A stretch of 64,000 nt of DNA. It comes from Nocardioides humilatus. GTDB lineage: Bacteria > Actinomycetota > Actinomycetes > Propionibacteriales > Nocardioidaceae. The stretch is taken from positions 558,001 to 622,000 of the forward strand of contig NZ_VUJV01000001.1 of assembly GCF_008373755.1 (NCBI RefSeq), given 5' to 3'. Shown here piece after piece: positions 33,929-42,921 of the stretch (its first letter is position 1; each line of letters opens with the position of its first letter). Below the pieces are notes generated by a model. It was not told the DNA's origin and ran no database searches. It saw only the letters and a program-made list of their open reading frames with translations. A program made the position numbers and the translations under genes.

Positions 33929-34098
33929 CGGATTCACCTACGGCTCGGGAGAGGAGGGAGCGCCCACCGGCTCCGAGCGACGGTGCAGCAGCATGGACAG
34001 AACCGCCCGAGCCGCTCGACCTCGGTCGAGCCTAGGTGCGGGACGAGCCCAGCATCCGCCGATGGACGCTCCCGAGCGCTTGTCTTCCTAAGCGTTGC

Positions 34099-34515
34099 TC
34101 AGGCGACGGACAGCGTGACCTCGACGTTGCCGCGGGTGGCGTTGGAGTAGGGGCAGACCTGGTGGGCCTGCTCGACGAGCTTCTCCGCCTCGACGCGGTC
34201 GAGCGCCGGAAGCGCCACCTCGAGCTGGACCGCGAGGCCGAACCCGCCGACGCCGTTGGCGCCGAGAGAGACGTCCGCGACGACCTCGGAGCCGGTCACG
34301 TCAAGCTTCGCCTGGGCCGCCACCAACTGGAGCGCCGAGTGGAAGCACGCGGCGTAGCCGGCAGCGAACAGCTGCTCCGGGTTGGTCGCGCCACCCGCGC
34401 CGCCGAGCTCCTTCGGGACGCGGACGTCGGTGTCGATGAAGCCGTCGGTGGACTGGACGTGCCCGTTGCGTCCGCCGCCGGTGGCGACGGCGGTGGCCGT
34501 ATAGAGAATGTTCAT
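34099..34515 (-). CDS. ohr: Organic hydroperoxide resistance protein Ohr
   Basis: 138 aa. Ohr is a dimeric thiol peroxidase that reduces organic and fatty-acid hydroperoxides. The two reactive cysteines are visible: one in FAAGYAACFHSAL and one in QAHQVCPYSNATRGN. NPEQLFAAGYAACF and VTLSVA are the family signature. ATG 34515 lies 7 nt after a TAGAGT -10 box. It is divergent from ohrR, with the operator between them. Confidence 0.95.
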   Translation of the reverse strand: MNILYTATAVATGGGRNGHVQSTDGFIDTDVRVPKELGGAGGATNPEQLFAAGYAACFHSALQLVAAQAKLDVTGSEVVADVSLGANGVGGFGLAVQLEVALPALDRVEAEKLVEQAHQVCPYSNATRGNVEVTLSVA

Positions 34516-34559
34516 GTGCACAACTCTATTGTGCACAATCTATTTGCGCAAGTTACGAT
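34516..34559. promoter_or_regulatory. Divergent ohr/ohrR promoters with OhrR operator
   Basis: Two TTGTGCACA-type palindromic elements, 34514-34522 and 34529-34538, flank the minus-strand -10 box TAGAGT of ohr (34528-34523). The plus-strand -10 box of ohrR is TACGAT (34554-34559), 6 nt before ATG 34566. The repressor would cover the ohr -10 region; both mRNAs look leaderless. Confidence 0.65.
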
Positions 34560-34565
34560 GGCTCC

Positions 34566-35015
34566 ATGACCGCACAGCCGCAGCTCGCCCTCAGCGCACA
34601 GCTCTGCCTCCCGCTGTACGCCGCCGCGCGTGGAGTCACCCGGCGCTACACGGAGCTGCTCTCCGAGGTCGGCCTGACCTATCCGCAGTACGTCACGATG
34701 CTGGCGCTGTGGGATGCCGACGTACCCCTGACCGTCGGCGAGATCGGCGAGCGCCTCCATCTCGACTCGGGCACCTTGACCCCGGTCCTCAAGCGCCTCG
34801 AGAGCGCCGGCTACGTGGCCCGGCGCCGCGACACCGCCGACGAGCGCCGCGTGCTCGTCGAGCCCACCCCCGAAGGCGAGCGCCTCCGCAAGAGCATTGC
34901 CGACGTACCGGAGCGGGCCTGGCGCGGCACCGGACTGGAGCTCGAGGACGCCAAGGAGCTCCGCCGGCTCCTGGATCAGCTGCTCCACGGACTCGACGCC
35001 AGCGCCCCGGCCTGA
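34566..35015 (+). CDS. ohrR: MarR-family peroxide sensor OhrR
   Basis: 149 aa. The reactive Cys is in [17 protein letters not shown], the sensing position of OhrR near residue 14. The winged helix is [25 protein letters not shown] and the wing has [13 protein letters not shown]. Oxidation of the Cys releases the protein from DNA. It represses ohr and probably itself through the site at 34516-34559. The gene is complete and of the usual length. Confidence 0.92.
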   Translation: MTAQPQLALSAQLCLPLYAAARGVTRRYTELLSEVGLTYPQYVTMLALWDADVPLTVGEIGERLHLDSGTLTPVLKRLESAGYVARRRDTADERRVLVEPTPEGERLRKSIADVPERAWRGTGLELEDAKELRRLLDQLLHGLDASAPA

Positions 35016-35040
35016 GCCGAGACCGAAGGGGGCGGTGCCC

Positions 35041-35046
35041 TACGGT
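35041..35046 (+). promoter_or_regulatory. Leaderless -10 box of the gamma-carbonic-anhydrase-like gene
   Basis: TACGGT lies 6 nt before GTG 35053 with no ribosome site. Confidence 0.5.
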
Positions 35047-35052
35047 GGCGCC

Positions 35053-35586
35053 GTGTTCCTCTACGAGTTCGAAGGCCGCCGGCCCCAGGTCCACCCCGAG
35101 GCGTTCGTCGCCCCGACCGCCACGTTGATCGGCGACGTACGCGTCGAGAAGGGCGCGAGCATCTGGTACGGCGCGGTCCTCCGCGCGGACATCTGCACGA
35201 TCATCGTGCGCGAGGGCTCCAACATCCAGGACAACTCGGTCGTGCATGCCGCCCCCGACGTGACCATCGAGATCGGCCCGAACGCGACGATCGCGCACTC
35301 GTGCGTCTTCCACGGCGACACGATGGGCGAGAAGGCGCTGCTCGGCAACGGCAGCATCGTCCTCGACCACGCCTCCATCGGCGCAGGCTCCCTCGTCGCC
35401 GCCGGCTCCGTCCTCACGCCCGGCACCCAGATCGACCCCGGGGTGCTCGCGGCCGGCGCGCCCGCTGCCCCGAAGAAGGCGATCGCGGGCACCACCGCCG
35501 AGCTCTGGGTGGAGACCAACGCGCTCTACTACCTCGAGCTCGCCGAGCGGCACCGGACGGGCGTCAAGCCCGTCGACCTCGCTTAG
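35053..35586 (+). CDS. Gamma-carbonic-anhydrase-like hexapeptide-repeat protein
   Basis: 177 aa, the usual length. It forms a left-handed beta-helix trimer with metal sites between subunits. The hexapeptide repeats start at VHPEAFVAPTATLIGDVRVE. The three histidines expected to bind zinc are in NSVVHAA and IAHSCVFHGD. IWYGAVLRADI is typical of the YrdA/PaaY group, many of which have weak or no carbonic anhydrase activity. GTG 35053 is chosen for the -10 box. Its stop lies 6 nt from the att-like repeat that marks the left end of the guaA island. Confidence 0.85.
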   Translation: MFLYEFEGRRPQVHPEAFVAPTATLIGDVRVEKGASIWYGAVLRADICTIIVREGSNIQDNSVVHAAPDVTIEIGPNATIAHSCVFHGDTMGEKALLGNGSIVLDHASIGAGSLVAAGSVLTPGTQIDPGVLAAGAPAAPKKAIAGTTAELWVETNALYYLELAERHRTGVKPVDLA

Positions 35587-35592
35587 GCGCCT

Positions 35593-35602
35593 ACTCCCAC
35601 TC
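35593..35602. other. attL-like copy of the guaA 3' end (left boundary of the genomic island)
   Basis: ACTCCCACTC is identical to 57067-57076 at the 3' end of guaA. Read on the minus strand with the adjoining base pair CT at 35591, it gives GAG TGG GAG TAG, that is Glu-Trp-Glu-stop, the same last residues as guaA. Excision would therefore leave guaA intact and convergent with the carbonic-anhydrase-like gene. A 12-bp palindrome CAACAATTGTTG (35615-35626) lies just inside and could bind the integrase or an accessory protein. Confidence 0.6.
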
Positions 35603-35741
35603 ATTTCCGGGCTTCAACAATTGTTGGAGCGCAGCCTGATTCCCTTCCGAGCGCTACGCTGGGTGCTGCCAGAGAGACCAACTTGATAGCAACCCGGGCA
35701 GCCTTGGGAGAGCGGCGGCCACCGTTGAAAGTGGTCCTCTC

Positions 35742-36824
35742 ATGCAGTACCCCAGGCTCTCCCCGGTCCTCGACGAGTACCTCGCCATGCGCGGCAACCG
35801 CGTCTCGCCAACGACGGCCAGGAACGAAGCATTCGTCCTTCGCAGGTTCGTGGCGAATATCGGCGACATCCAGGTTCGGCACCTGACACCGCAGCACGTG
35901 GAGCGCTGGTTCTACGGCACGAACGGAGTCATGGCCACTCACAAAACGCGAGACGGCCAGACTCGCACCCCCGTCGGTCCTGCGACCCACAACTTCTATC
36001 GGACCCGGCTCTCGGAGTTCTTCAAGTACCTCGCAAAGCGGGGGCTCACGAGGGCCGACCTTCTGCAGGAGGTTCGACCGCAGCGACTAGACGTGAAGCA
36101 GCGATTGCAGCCAGGCCGCGAGATGCTGTGGGCAATGCTCGACAACACGTCTTCGCCTCGCGATCGCGCCATTCTCGCCACCTTCATGAACACGGGTCTT
36201 CGTGCATCGGAGGTGTGCGATCTGCGCGTCGGCGACGTTGATTTCGACAGCATGTCTCTGCACGTTCGGATCACGAAGAGCAGAACTGAGGATGACCTTC
36301 CGCTGACCTCTGACCTGGCCGAGGAGTTGCGACGATGGCTCGCGATCTACCGAACCGACTGCATCGACTTCGACAGGCCCATCGAGGTCGCTGACAACCA
36401 CTTCCTGTTCCCGGCCCGAACCGGAGTGCGCTATCGATGGCGCACTACCGAGGACGGCGGGCGAGTGCAGTACCAAGCGCCTTCCACGTGGCGGCCGGAA
36501 ACCCGGCTTCAGAAGGTTGAGCGCATCGTCCAGGCGGCCTTGCGCTCGGTAGGGCTGCCCACTTCCCACGAGGGCGGACACACACTCCGCCGAGCGGTCG
36601 CACGCATCTACTTCGACGACCTCAACGCGAGCGGCGAGTGGGACTCAGCGCTTCGCATGACCTCGGCGCTGCTCCACCACTCCAACACGTCCACCACTGA
36701 GCGCTACCTCGGCCTCGACAAGGACCGCCGCGCTCGTGACGAGTCACTGCGTGGAAAGTCTCTCCTCGGCCCTCGGACGGCACCGGCTTCGGTGACCACG
36801 ATTCGCCGCACCACACCCAACTGA
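35742..36824 (+). CDS. Tyrosine recombinase / integrase of the guaA island
   Basis: 360 aa. A SAM-like core-binding domain (about residues 5-110) precedes the catalytic domain. The catalytic residues are visible: R154 in NTGLRASEVCDL, a Lys in ITKSRTEDDLPL, H280-x2-R283 (HTLRR), His312 or 313 (LLHHSNT) and nucleophile Y322 (TERYLG). The distance of 150 nt from the att-like site 35593-35602 is typical of island integrases. It should carry out insertion into and, with an excisionase, removal from the guaA 3' end. The frame is intact, so the enzyme may be active. Confidence 0.9.
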   Translation: MQYPRLSPVLDEYLAMRGNRVSPTTARNEAFVLRRFVANIGDIQVRHLTPQHVERWFYGTNGVMATHKTRDGQTRTPVGPATHNFYRTRLSEFFKYLAKRGLTRADLLQEVRPQRLDVKQRLQPGREMLWAMLDNTSSPRDRAILATFMNTGLRASEVCDLRVGDVDFDSMSLHVRITKSRTEDDLPLTSDLAEELRRWLAIYRTDCIDFDRPIEVADNHFLFPARTGVRYRWRTTEDGGRVQYQAPSTWRPETRLQKVERIVQAALRSVGLPTSHEGGHTLRRAVARIYFDDLNASGEWDSALRMTSALLHHSNTSTTERYLGLDKDRRARDESLRGKSLLGPRTAPASVTTIRRTTPN

Positions 36825-36904
36825 TCTGCTAGGGGTCAACGAGGCGTCCATGAGCCGGTCCGCGCCACCCGAGTTGCGTAGAAGCCAAGAGGCAGACTCT
36901 TCAC

Positions 36905-37381
36905 ATGGACCTCTCGGAAGTGCTGACTCTGATCGTGGCCGTGGCTGCCTTACTCGTGTCGCTCGGGACATGGCTGGAGCAGAACCGCAAACAGGGACAG
37001 GCTCACTTCACGGTGGAGTGGGACGGCCGGTCGGTTGTGTTCACCAACCAAGGGCCGGGAGCCGCCGAGAACGTCATGGCTGATCTGGCGAACGGCGGTC
37101 TTGAATCCGTTAGCGCCGACTACATGGGCGCCTTCCAGTCGATGCGTATCTACGTCGGATCGGCGTTCGGTCGGCCGCCCGGTCCGCTGACCGTCACTTG
37201 GAAGGACGAGCGCCGAGGCCAGCAAACCAAGGTGTTGCCGGTGCCGTCACGGCCCGAGAGTCCGCCGATACGAGTAGCCACCGGCAACGAACTAGAGAAG
37301 GCCGTGCGCACGATGGCCGCTGAGGTTGCCCGCCACGAAATCCAGCAGGAGGCGACATTCCGTCGCCAGCATGGCGGCTAG
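36905..37381 (+). CDS. Hypothetical single-pass membrane protein
   Basis: 158 aa. An N-terminal helix (VLTLIVAVAALLVSLGTWLE, residues about 6-25) is followed by a soluble domain beginning QGQAHFTVEWDGRSVVFTNQG, which looks like a beta-sandwich. The end is charged and helical (EVARHEIQQEATFRRQ). The domain is not recognised. It overlaps the convergent HNH gene by 4 nt. It sits beside the integrase, where island accessory genes are common. Confidence 0.55.
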   Translation: MDLSEVLTLIVAVAALLVSLGTWLEQNRKQGQAHFTVEWDGRSVVFTNQGPGAAENVMADLANGGLESVSADYMGAFQSMRIYVGSAFGRPPGPLTVTWKDERRGQQTKVLPVPSRPESPPIRVATGNELEKAVRTMAAEVARHEIQQEATFRRQHGG

Positions 37382-38037
37382 GTGGTCGGTCGGCTGTGGG
37401 TCGTCGCCCAGCGTTGCCAGGCGCCCCGTTCTGACCACTCCGGCGCATCGCACTCATGCATCGGCTCGGGGCTCTTCACCCGCATGAAGATTTCCTCGGC
37501 CAGCGCCTTTGTCTCGTGGTCGTCCTCGCCAACCTTCTCGAAGCGCGAGCGGGTGATCACACCGTGGCAGGGCCGACAGAGCAACCGCAGGTTCGCCAGG
37601 TCAGAACTTGATCCGTTGATGTGGTCGATCTCCTCTCCGTCAGCGCCGCACTGCACGCACTTTCCACCATCGCGGGCCCACACCTCCTCACGCCGCTCGG
37701 GCTTCAGCCGACGGGCCTTCTTGTCGTATCCACCAGCGAGGGCGTGAGCCTTCATCGTTCGCACCGCTTCGGCTACGTCCTCGGGCGGGCCGTCGGGGTA
37801 TCGCCGGTCGACACTTCGCATGTATCTGACGGTGCTCGCGACGTACTCGCACACCAAGGAGCAGTACGCCGTGGCACGGTCCCTCGTGAAGAACTGCCCG
37901 CAGTCGGCGCACTCGTACTCCCTGAACACCTTCGGCCTGGGCACGTAGGGCGGGCGCTTCTGTGGCTTCCGTGGCGCCTTCACCTTCGGCGGGATGTCGA
38001 CGGTGGTGAACTCGTAGATAGGCGGTTCGGCCTTCAC
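37378..38037 (-). CDS. HNH endonuclease-like protein with an N-terminal zinc finger
   Basis: 219 aa. Residues about 43-64 form a CxxC...CxxxC finger (CADCGQFF, YCSLVC). The HNH domain is at about 125-165: KCVQCGADGEEIDHING, then LANLRLLCRPCHG. The first Cys pair and second Cys pair bind a structural zinc, and the D-H and later N and H are the catalytic triad. HNH proteins in islands include homing, restriction and phage terminase-associated nucleases; which applies here is open. Confidence 0.75.
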   Translation of the reverse strand: MKAEPPIYEFTTVDIPPKVKAPRKPQKRPPYVPRPKVFREYECADCGQFFTRDRATAYCSLVCEYVASTVRYMRSVDRRYPDGPPEDVAEAVRTMKAHALAGGYDKKARRLKPERREEVWARDGGKCVQCGADGEEIDHINGSSSDLANLRLLCRPCHGVITRSRFEKVGEDDHETKALAEEIFMRVKSPEPMHECDAPEWSERGAWQRWATTHSRPTT

Positions 38038-38290
38038 GCACCGATCATCTCACCGGCCACGGACAGCCAGGCTCCGCTTGCCTAAGAATCGAAGGCGTCG
38101 CAATCCAGAGCAGTTGATGCTCCCGCCCCGGTGTCGAACCCCTCGCTTCGCTGCCCGAGGTCCGAACTAGACCCCGACAACGCACAGGCCGTGCGAACCA
38201 GACCGTTCGGTGCGTCCAGTTCCCCGGGCCGAGACGCTTCCCCGAGCAAACGCCGACAACGTCATGGCGGGTCCTTGAACCGACCAGTCG

Positions 38291-38971
38291 TCAGTACCCG
38301 CCCCCGCTGGCAGTCTCGCAGCCAACGCCATCGCCGTCGGCATCGAAGTTGTGGGGGTCGGACCCGAAGACACCGATCGGAGCCCGCAGGTCCACGCAGT
38401 CCAGGTCAGGGGGCGGCGGGGGCACGCAGCGCGAGTAGCCGGGTGCGCAGTGACCGCCACCGCCGCCACCACCACCGCCGCCACCGCACGAGCGCGGGTA
38501 GTCACGGTGCTCCCTGTCCGTCCTTCGGTAGAGGTCCTGACGGGGGTGCCTGTCGTACCCGTCGCGCCCGTCGTACCGCGCCTTGGCGCCGCGCTTGATC
38601 TGTCGAAGGCCTACGTCGTTCCCGCTACGCATGACGTAACGAAGAAGCCGGTCGTAGCGGTCGCGGTCGTCAACCGACGGCGGGTTCACCACGGTGACTC
38701 GCGTGCCCGCTGGGGCGAGTCGTTTAGCCACCCTTGTTGCAGCGTCGTAGCCGCAGTCACCGCGTTCTGGGGTGTCGACTCCGATCAGCCGGACGCGGAC
38801 ACCGGACCGTAACTCCAACGTGTCGCCGTCGACCCAGTGGCCGACAACGCCGTTAGTGCTCGGGAGACCGACAGCCTGTGCGGGATGGCTGAAGATCGGG
38901 CCAACGAAGGCAGCCGCTGCTGCGGCAACGCAGACTGTCCCAACACCAAGACACTTCTGAATCAACTTCAT
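38291..38971 (-). CDS. Secreted thermonuclease-family nuclease with C-terminal excalibur domain
   Basis: 226 aa. The signal peptide runs to about residue 33 (AAAAAFVGPIFSHPAQA). The staphylococcal-nuclease-like core follows (HWVDGDTLELRSGVRVRLIG, VDTPERG), but is short. A run of eleven glycines leads to a C-terminal excalibur domain with D-x-D-x-D-G-x2-C-E (DADGDGVGCE), a calcium-binding module attached to extracellular nucleases. It should degrade nucleic acids outside the cell or at the surface. GGGAG precedes ATG 38971. The 250 bp between this gene and the HNH gene hold no convincing coding sequence. Confidence 0.78.
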   Translation of the reverse strand: MKLIQKCLGVGTVCVAAAAAAFVGPIFSHPAQAVGLPSTNGVVGHWVDGDTLELRSGVRVRLIGVDTPERGDCGYDAATRVAKRLAPAGTRVTVVNPPSVDDRDRYDRLLRYVMRSGNDVGLRQIKRGAKARYDGRDGYDRHPRQDLYRRTDREHRDYPRSCGGGGGGGGGGGHCAPGYSRCVPPPPPDLDCVDLRAPIGVFGSDPHNFDADGDGVGCETASGGGY

Positions 38972-39333
38972 TGTTGCTCCCGCTGTGAGCGGGCGGAGCA
39001 CCCGCTCTTCGATGCCTGTTCGCTCAGTAGAGCAGTTGGCAGTCCTGGTCACAGGCGAACAAGCAAAGTACTGGGTGAACATGCGGTTCAGGTCTACGCA
39101 GGGCACGGCGATGGGGTCTCGCCACACCTCCCGCTGGTTCCGACCGAGGCGAGATTCTCTGCGCACACCGCCGAGATCTCCGCCCAAGATGACCCCGCCC
39201 CGCCCCGTCGCGGACGGTTCACTCCCGCTAGGACTTTGGACTGGGTCTGTCGATGGGTTTTTGTGACGCCTACTTGCCACGCTCAACGTGCCCTAGTGTG
39301 CAATCCCTCACCTGCGACGACTAGGGGCCCACC

Positions 39334-39720
39334 ATGACGCAGCCACCCCCGCCTCCCCCACCGCCGTACACCGGGGCCTTCTCCGCCACTGCGCCGAGCC
39401 GCCAGCCACCCAACGCCGGAATCACCGCAGCCGTCTTTTCAGGCGGCATCATTTTCACGTTCCTCGGCATGATCCTCGCGTTCCAGTCCGTGACGCTGCT
39501 GACCGGTACGGGTACAAACTGGGTCGGGGTCGTCATCGCCATTGCGTCCGGTACCGCCGCCACGATCACGATGTTTCTGATGAACACGCACCTCTGGGCG
39601 AAGATCGTTCTTCCAGTGATCTGCGCCGGGCTGATTGGGCTCAGTGTTCTCAATGTGATCTACGTCGAGGTGCAACTCTCGGAGAAGCGAGACGAGTTCT
39701 CGGACACGTTTGGCAACTAG
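39334..39720 (+). CDS. Small multi-pass membrane protein with poly-proline N-terminus
   Basis: 128 aa. MTQ followed by eight prolines, then three hydrophobic helices (about residues 30-52, 61-80 and 88-108) and a short charged C-terminus. The poly-Pro start is shared by proteins at 31013, 49302 and 54782. No family recognised. A likely cytoplasmic poly-Pro tail could bind a common partner. Confidence 0.6.
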   Translation: MTQPPPPPPPPYTGAFSATAPSRQPPNAGITAAVFSGGIIFTFLGMILAFQSVTLLTGTGTNWVGVVIAIASGTAATITMFLMNTHLWAKIVLPVICAGLIGLSVLNVIYVEVQLSEKRDEFSDTFGN

Positions 39721-39855
39721 CAACTCCAAACCGTCGAGCGTCACTTGTCCGGCCAGTACAACGGCTGTCACCGGCATGGACCAGGGTCCATGCCGACCGA
39801 GCGGGCCGATCTAGCCAGCAAGGTCCCGCGCCAACCTGCCGAAAGGGTTTGCCCC

Positions 39856-40569
39856 ATGCTTCGCCTCTCCCCCACCGCTGTCACGGTTCTCGTTCTCGCT
39901 CTGACGGGCTGCGGAGGTGACGGTGACGATGCCGGAGCGGCGGGATCGGGATCAGGTACGCCGAGCGTGACGAATGCCGCCACACCCACGTCAGTCGAAC
40001 CGACCACGAGTTCCGTACCTTCCGCATCCATCTCTGCAACGGATGATCCGGCTCTAATGGTGCTCAATCAGGGCGAACTCGAAGCGGCTCTCCTCACGAT
40101 CACCGACATGCCGCCGGGGTACAGCCAGGACCCACCGAAGGACCGGCCGATTCACTACTTCTGTAACTACGACCCGCCCGTCATGCCGACGGCCACCGTC
40201 CGCCACGACTTCACAAAAGGCGGGGGTCTGTCGACAGAACTTGCGGTCGTCCGAATCGAACAACTCGGCAACGCAGACGAAGCGGCCAGGTACTACTCAG
40301 CCCTCGAGGATGCCCTCGGCACCTGCGATGGCGAAACCTACCAGGACACCGCCCTCACCTATTCGCCAATGTCTGTAGAACAAACTGGCGATAGGGCGAT
40401 CGGAGTGAAGATCGAAGCGGACGACTTCACCCTTTTCGAGGTGTTCATCCTCACCGGCCCGGCCGTGCTGTCGGTCGGGGTCGGCGGCCTTGTGAACACC
40501 GACGCCAACGTCCTCACGGGCCTAGTGCGCCGACAGGTTGAGCGGTACTCGTCGGCAGCCTCCAACTAA
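39856..40569 (+). CDS. Predicted lipoprotein with a C-terminal sensor-like domain
   Basis: 237 aa. The signal peptide ends LALTGC with a lipidated Cys, followed by an Asp/Gly/Thr/Ser linker. The domain from about residue 70 (LNQGELEAALLTITDMPPGYSQ) to the end resembles the extracellular lipoprotein domains of mycobacterial LpqQ/PknH-sensor type in its hydrophobic pattern; this is a weak resemblance. GAAAGGG precedes ATG 39856. Confidence 0.6.
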   Translation: MLRLSPTAVTVLVLALTGCGGDGDDAGAAGSGSGTPSVTNAATPTSVEPTTSSVPSASISATDDPALMVLNQGELEAALLTITDMPPGYSQDPPKDRPIHYFCNYDPPVMPTATVRHDFTKGGGLSTELAVVRIEQLGNADEAARYYSALEDALGTCDGETYQDTALTYSPMSVEQTGDRAIGVKIEADDFTLFEVFILTGPAVLSVGVGGLVNTDANVLTGLVRRQVERYSSAASN

Positions 40570-40776
40570 CGGTAGTTGCGACCTCGACCGGGCCATCGTC
40601 CAGAGCGACTTGTAGACGCGTCAGGCGTGGCGCTTAGGGAACCTGAGCCCGCGACATCGTCCTGCTTCCACCGGGGCACTCGTATCCCACTTCTACCGAC
40701 AGGTCTCGAAAGGTCTTCGCCAAAGGGGACTAACCGTTCTCACACACCACGATTGATGACGGGCTATTTTTCCCGC

Positions 40777-41775
40777 ATGAACCTGATCGCCCGCGTATGT
40801 GTCGCCGCATTGATGACCGTCACGCTGGGATCGTTTTCCGCCTGCGGCGGCGACGAGCGATCATCCTCGCCGTCTCCTTCGCCATCACCCTCTTCGACAT
40901 CAGCGTCGGCCTCCCCTTCACCTACAACGCCCTCGCCGAGTCCGACGTTCACCCCAATGTACGGACCCGTCGCTGACTATCTTGACGCGTATCTGCCCGG
41001 AGACTTCCCTGGTCGGAGCCAATACATCAGCATCGAGTCACCTGAGCAGGACGACGCCTTCGCCACCGCGTGCGGCGTTATCGATGACAACCAACCAGAT
41101 CCAGCCACTCGGACCCAGATCATCAAGACCCTCGCGTCGGGCCTGCCCGGCAAGTCCAAAGGAGACAAGGTCCTAGGCGAGTTGCTGCTGGACGCGATCT
41201 TTGAGGGCTGCTGGGAGACTGGTTTCGCTGAACGACCCTGGGTCTTCGACGCGAAGGATTACGGGAAGTACAGCGACGTGTTGTCCGCGCTGCACGAGGC
41301 AGGGTTCGACGAGTTCATCGAGGACGCGCAGAAGCCCGGTTCCGTCGGCAACACCTGCTACGTCATCAGCCGCGAGCCGGAGGGTGGCAAATGGTTCCGC
41401 GACGAGCGCCGTGGTTGGATCGAGGTCCTCACAGAGACGGGGGTCGATGAGTGGGGCTGGACCGAACGGCGTGCCTCAAAGTTCGTCGACGTTCTGTTCG
41501 ACGCGTGCTTCTCGACGGGCCACTCGAAGCCCTACGTGCCCCCTGTACCCAGCATTGGCAATGGCATCTGGACCGTCGGTCGGAACATTCCACCGGGCAC
41601 ATACCGGTCGAACGGCGTCACATCGGGCTGTTATTGGGCGATCCTCCGCTCGGGCAGCAACGGCCAGGACATCATCGCCAACGGTCTGCCGCCGGGCGGC
41701 TTGCCAACTGTGAACCTGAGCATCGGCCAGGACTTCTCGACTGACGGATGCGGCACCTGGAAGAAGATCGGCTAG
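40777..41775 (+). CDS. Predicted lipoprotein with a C-terminal W-x-V-G / CGxW surface domain
   Basis: 332 aa. The lipobox is SFSAC, followed by a 35-residue Ser/Pro/Thr linker. The middle region (about 60-250) is helical with DUF732-like short motifs. The C-terminal 70 residues are a module seen in many actinobacterial lipoproteins: IWTVGRNIPPGTYRSNG, GCYWAILRSG, then ANGLPPGG and GCGTWKKI. Function unknown; it may bind a surface ligand. ATG 40777 is chosen because it begins the signal peptide. Confidence 0.62.
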   Translation: MNLIARVCVAALMTVTLGSFSACGGDERSSSPSPSPSPSSTSASASPSPTTPSPSPTFTPMYGPVADYLDAYLPGDFPGRSQYISIESPEQDDAFATACGVIDDNQPDPATRTQIIKTLASGLPGKSKGDKVLGELLLDAIFEGCWETGFAERPWVFDAKDYGKYSDVLSALHEAGFDEFIEDAQKPGSVGNTCYVISREPEGGKWFRDERRGWIEVLTETGVDEWGWTERRASKFVDVLFDACFSTGHSKPYVPPVPSIGNGIWTVGRNIPPGTYRSNGVTSGCYWAILRSGSNGQDIIANGLPPGGLPTVNLSIGQDFSTDGCGTWKKIG

Positions 41776-41961
41776 CCCGAGTCGGCACCCGTCACGGCCG
41801 GACTCATAGTCGCGAGCGCGTCCAGTACTAGGTCCCGGCGCTCGCGACTCATCGAATACCTCTGCGAGTGTCGGTTCACATCCTGGGCAGAAAGCGCAGT
41901 CTGGTTGTGCCGGAGGCCGGTCCTCCGTCGCCATCCATCTGGGGCGTATCGGAGCGAACAC

Positions 41962-42391
41962 ATGGACATCGGACAGTCTCGGACGGTGTCGACCCCCGGA
42001 CCATGGTCGGATGCGGCATGGAGCGGCTACTGGGAGTGCCGGAACCGACGTGTTGTCGATGACGGCAAAGCGAAGGTGTGCCCTAAGTGTCAGACCGACA
42101 TCCACTGGCGACTCGGGTCTCCCAATGGGACTGAGGAATCCGAACATATTGGCGCAGCGCAACAGAATCGGGCACCCCGAACTCCGGGCACCAGCGATCC
42201 ATTGCCGTGGGCATGGGTCTTCGTCGGGCTGGTCGTCGGTGGATTCGGTGGAGCCTTGTGGCTTGGCGCGGAGACAGACGGCGCCGCAATCACAGGTTTT
42301 GGTCGTCCTAATGGTTGGCGCGACGATCAACGCGGTCGGCGTCATTGCAGCGGGCGTGCAGATGGGCATCGACGCCAGTCGGAGTGGCTGA
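41962..42391 (+). pseudogene. Two-helix membrane protein split by a probable frameshift
   Basis: From ATG 41962 the first frame encodes a soluble part with a zinc-ribbon-like CR and CPKC pair, then the hydrophobic helix AWVFVGLVVGGFGGALWLG. Near 42299 the frame loses sense and runs into Arg-rich sequence. In the next frame a second hydrophobic helix follows at once (VLVVLMVGATINAVGVIAAG), ending at TGA 42389-42391. A single-base change near the TTTT run at 42297-42300 would join them into a normal two-helix protein. It is either a sequencing error or a decayed gene. Confidence 0.45.
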
Positions 42392-42516
42392 TGGCCATGC
42401 CGGGCAGTCGGTCGCGACGACGAGTAGTTGGATCGTCCGCCTCCTGGCGAGCACGCGATGGAACTCCGTAGCGATTGTCCGTACCGTCACCGACGCGCCC
42501 GCCCACATTGACCGAC

Positions 42517-42522
42517 TACGTT
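42517..42522 (+). promoter_or_regulatory. Leaderless -10 box
   Basis: TACGTT lies 6 nt before ATG 42529. Confidence 0.4.
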
Positions 42523-42528
42523 GCCGCC

Positions 42529-42921
42529 ATGAAGAGACTCCTGGCGTCGGGGACCCTCGGGCTGATCCTGTCGGCCGTCGCCGTACTCATCGAGGCGCCC
42601 TCCGCGAGTGCCGCTCCCGCTGCCGTGGTGCGGGCGGCCAATCAGACCGACTGCCGCCATCGTGACAGCGGCTCGTCAATCGGGCCGACCAATAGTGGCG
42701 TCTACTGCCGAATCCCCGACCGAGGTCACGTCGGGATCCTCCGATACAACAATGCCGACCGGGGAGTCGCCTGGTTCGACGATTGGGTCATGGTGCCGGG
42801 CTGGCTCGTCCGGCGCGGGCACGTGTTGATCGTCGAGGACGACTACTTCCGGGACAGGATCGATGACGCCCGTTGGGTCGCCCGCAGGGTCGGCGGCCAC
42901 CTAGTGCGCATCGGCGCGTAG
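42529..42921 (+). CDS. Small secreted protein
   Basis: 130 aa. A Sec signal peptide (hydrophobic core TLGLILSAVAVLIEAP, cleavage near ASAAPA at about residue 28) precedes a 100-residue beta-rich domain with two Cys (TDCRHRD and VYCRIPD), likely disulphide-bonded. No family recognised. ATG 42529 is preceded by a -10 box and gives a clean signal peptide. Confidence 0.55.
   Translation: MKRLLASGTLGLILSAVAVLIEAPSASAAPAAVVRAANQTDCRHRDSGSSIGPTNSGVYCRIPDRGHVGILRYNNADRGVAWFDDWVMVPGWLVRRGHVLIVEDDYFRDRIDDARWVARRVGGHLVRIGA

Noticed and set aside
38120-38160. GGTTCGACACCGGGGCGGGAGC on the minus strand, like a tRNA T-arm and acceptor end
   Set aside because: The T-stem does not pair properly and no D-arm, anticodon arm or 5' acceptor strand is found nearby. 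It could be a worn tRNA fragment but I cannot support it.
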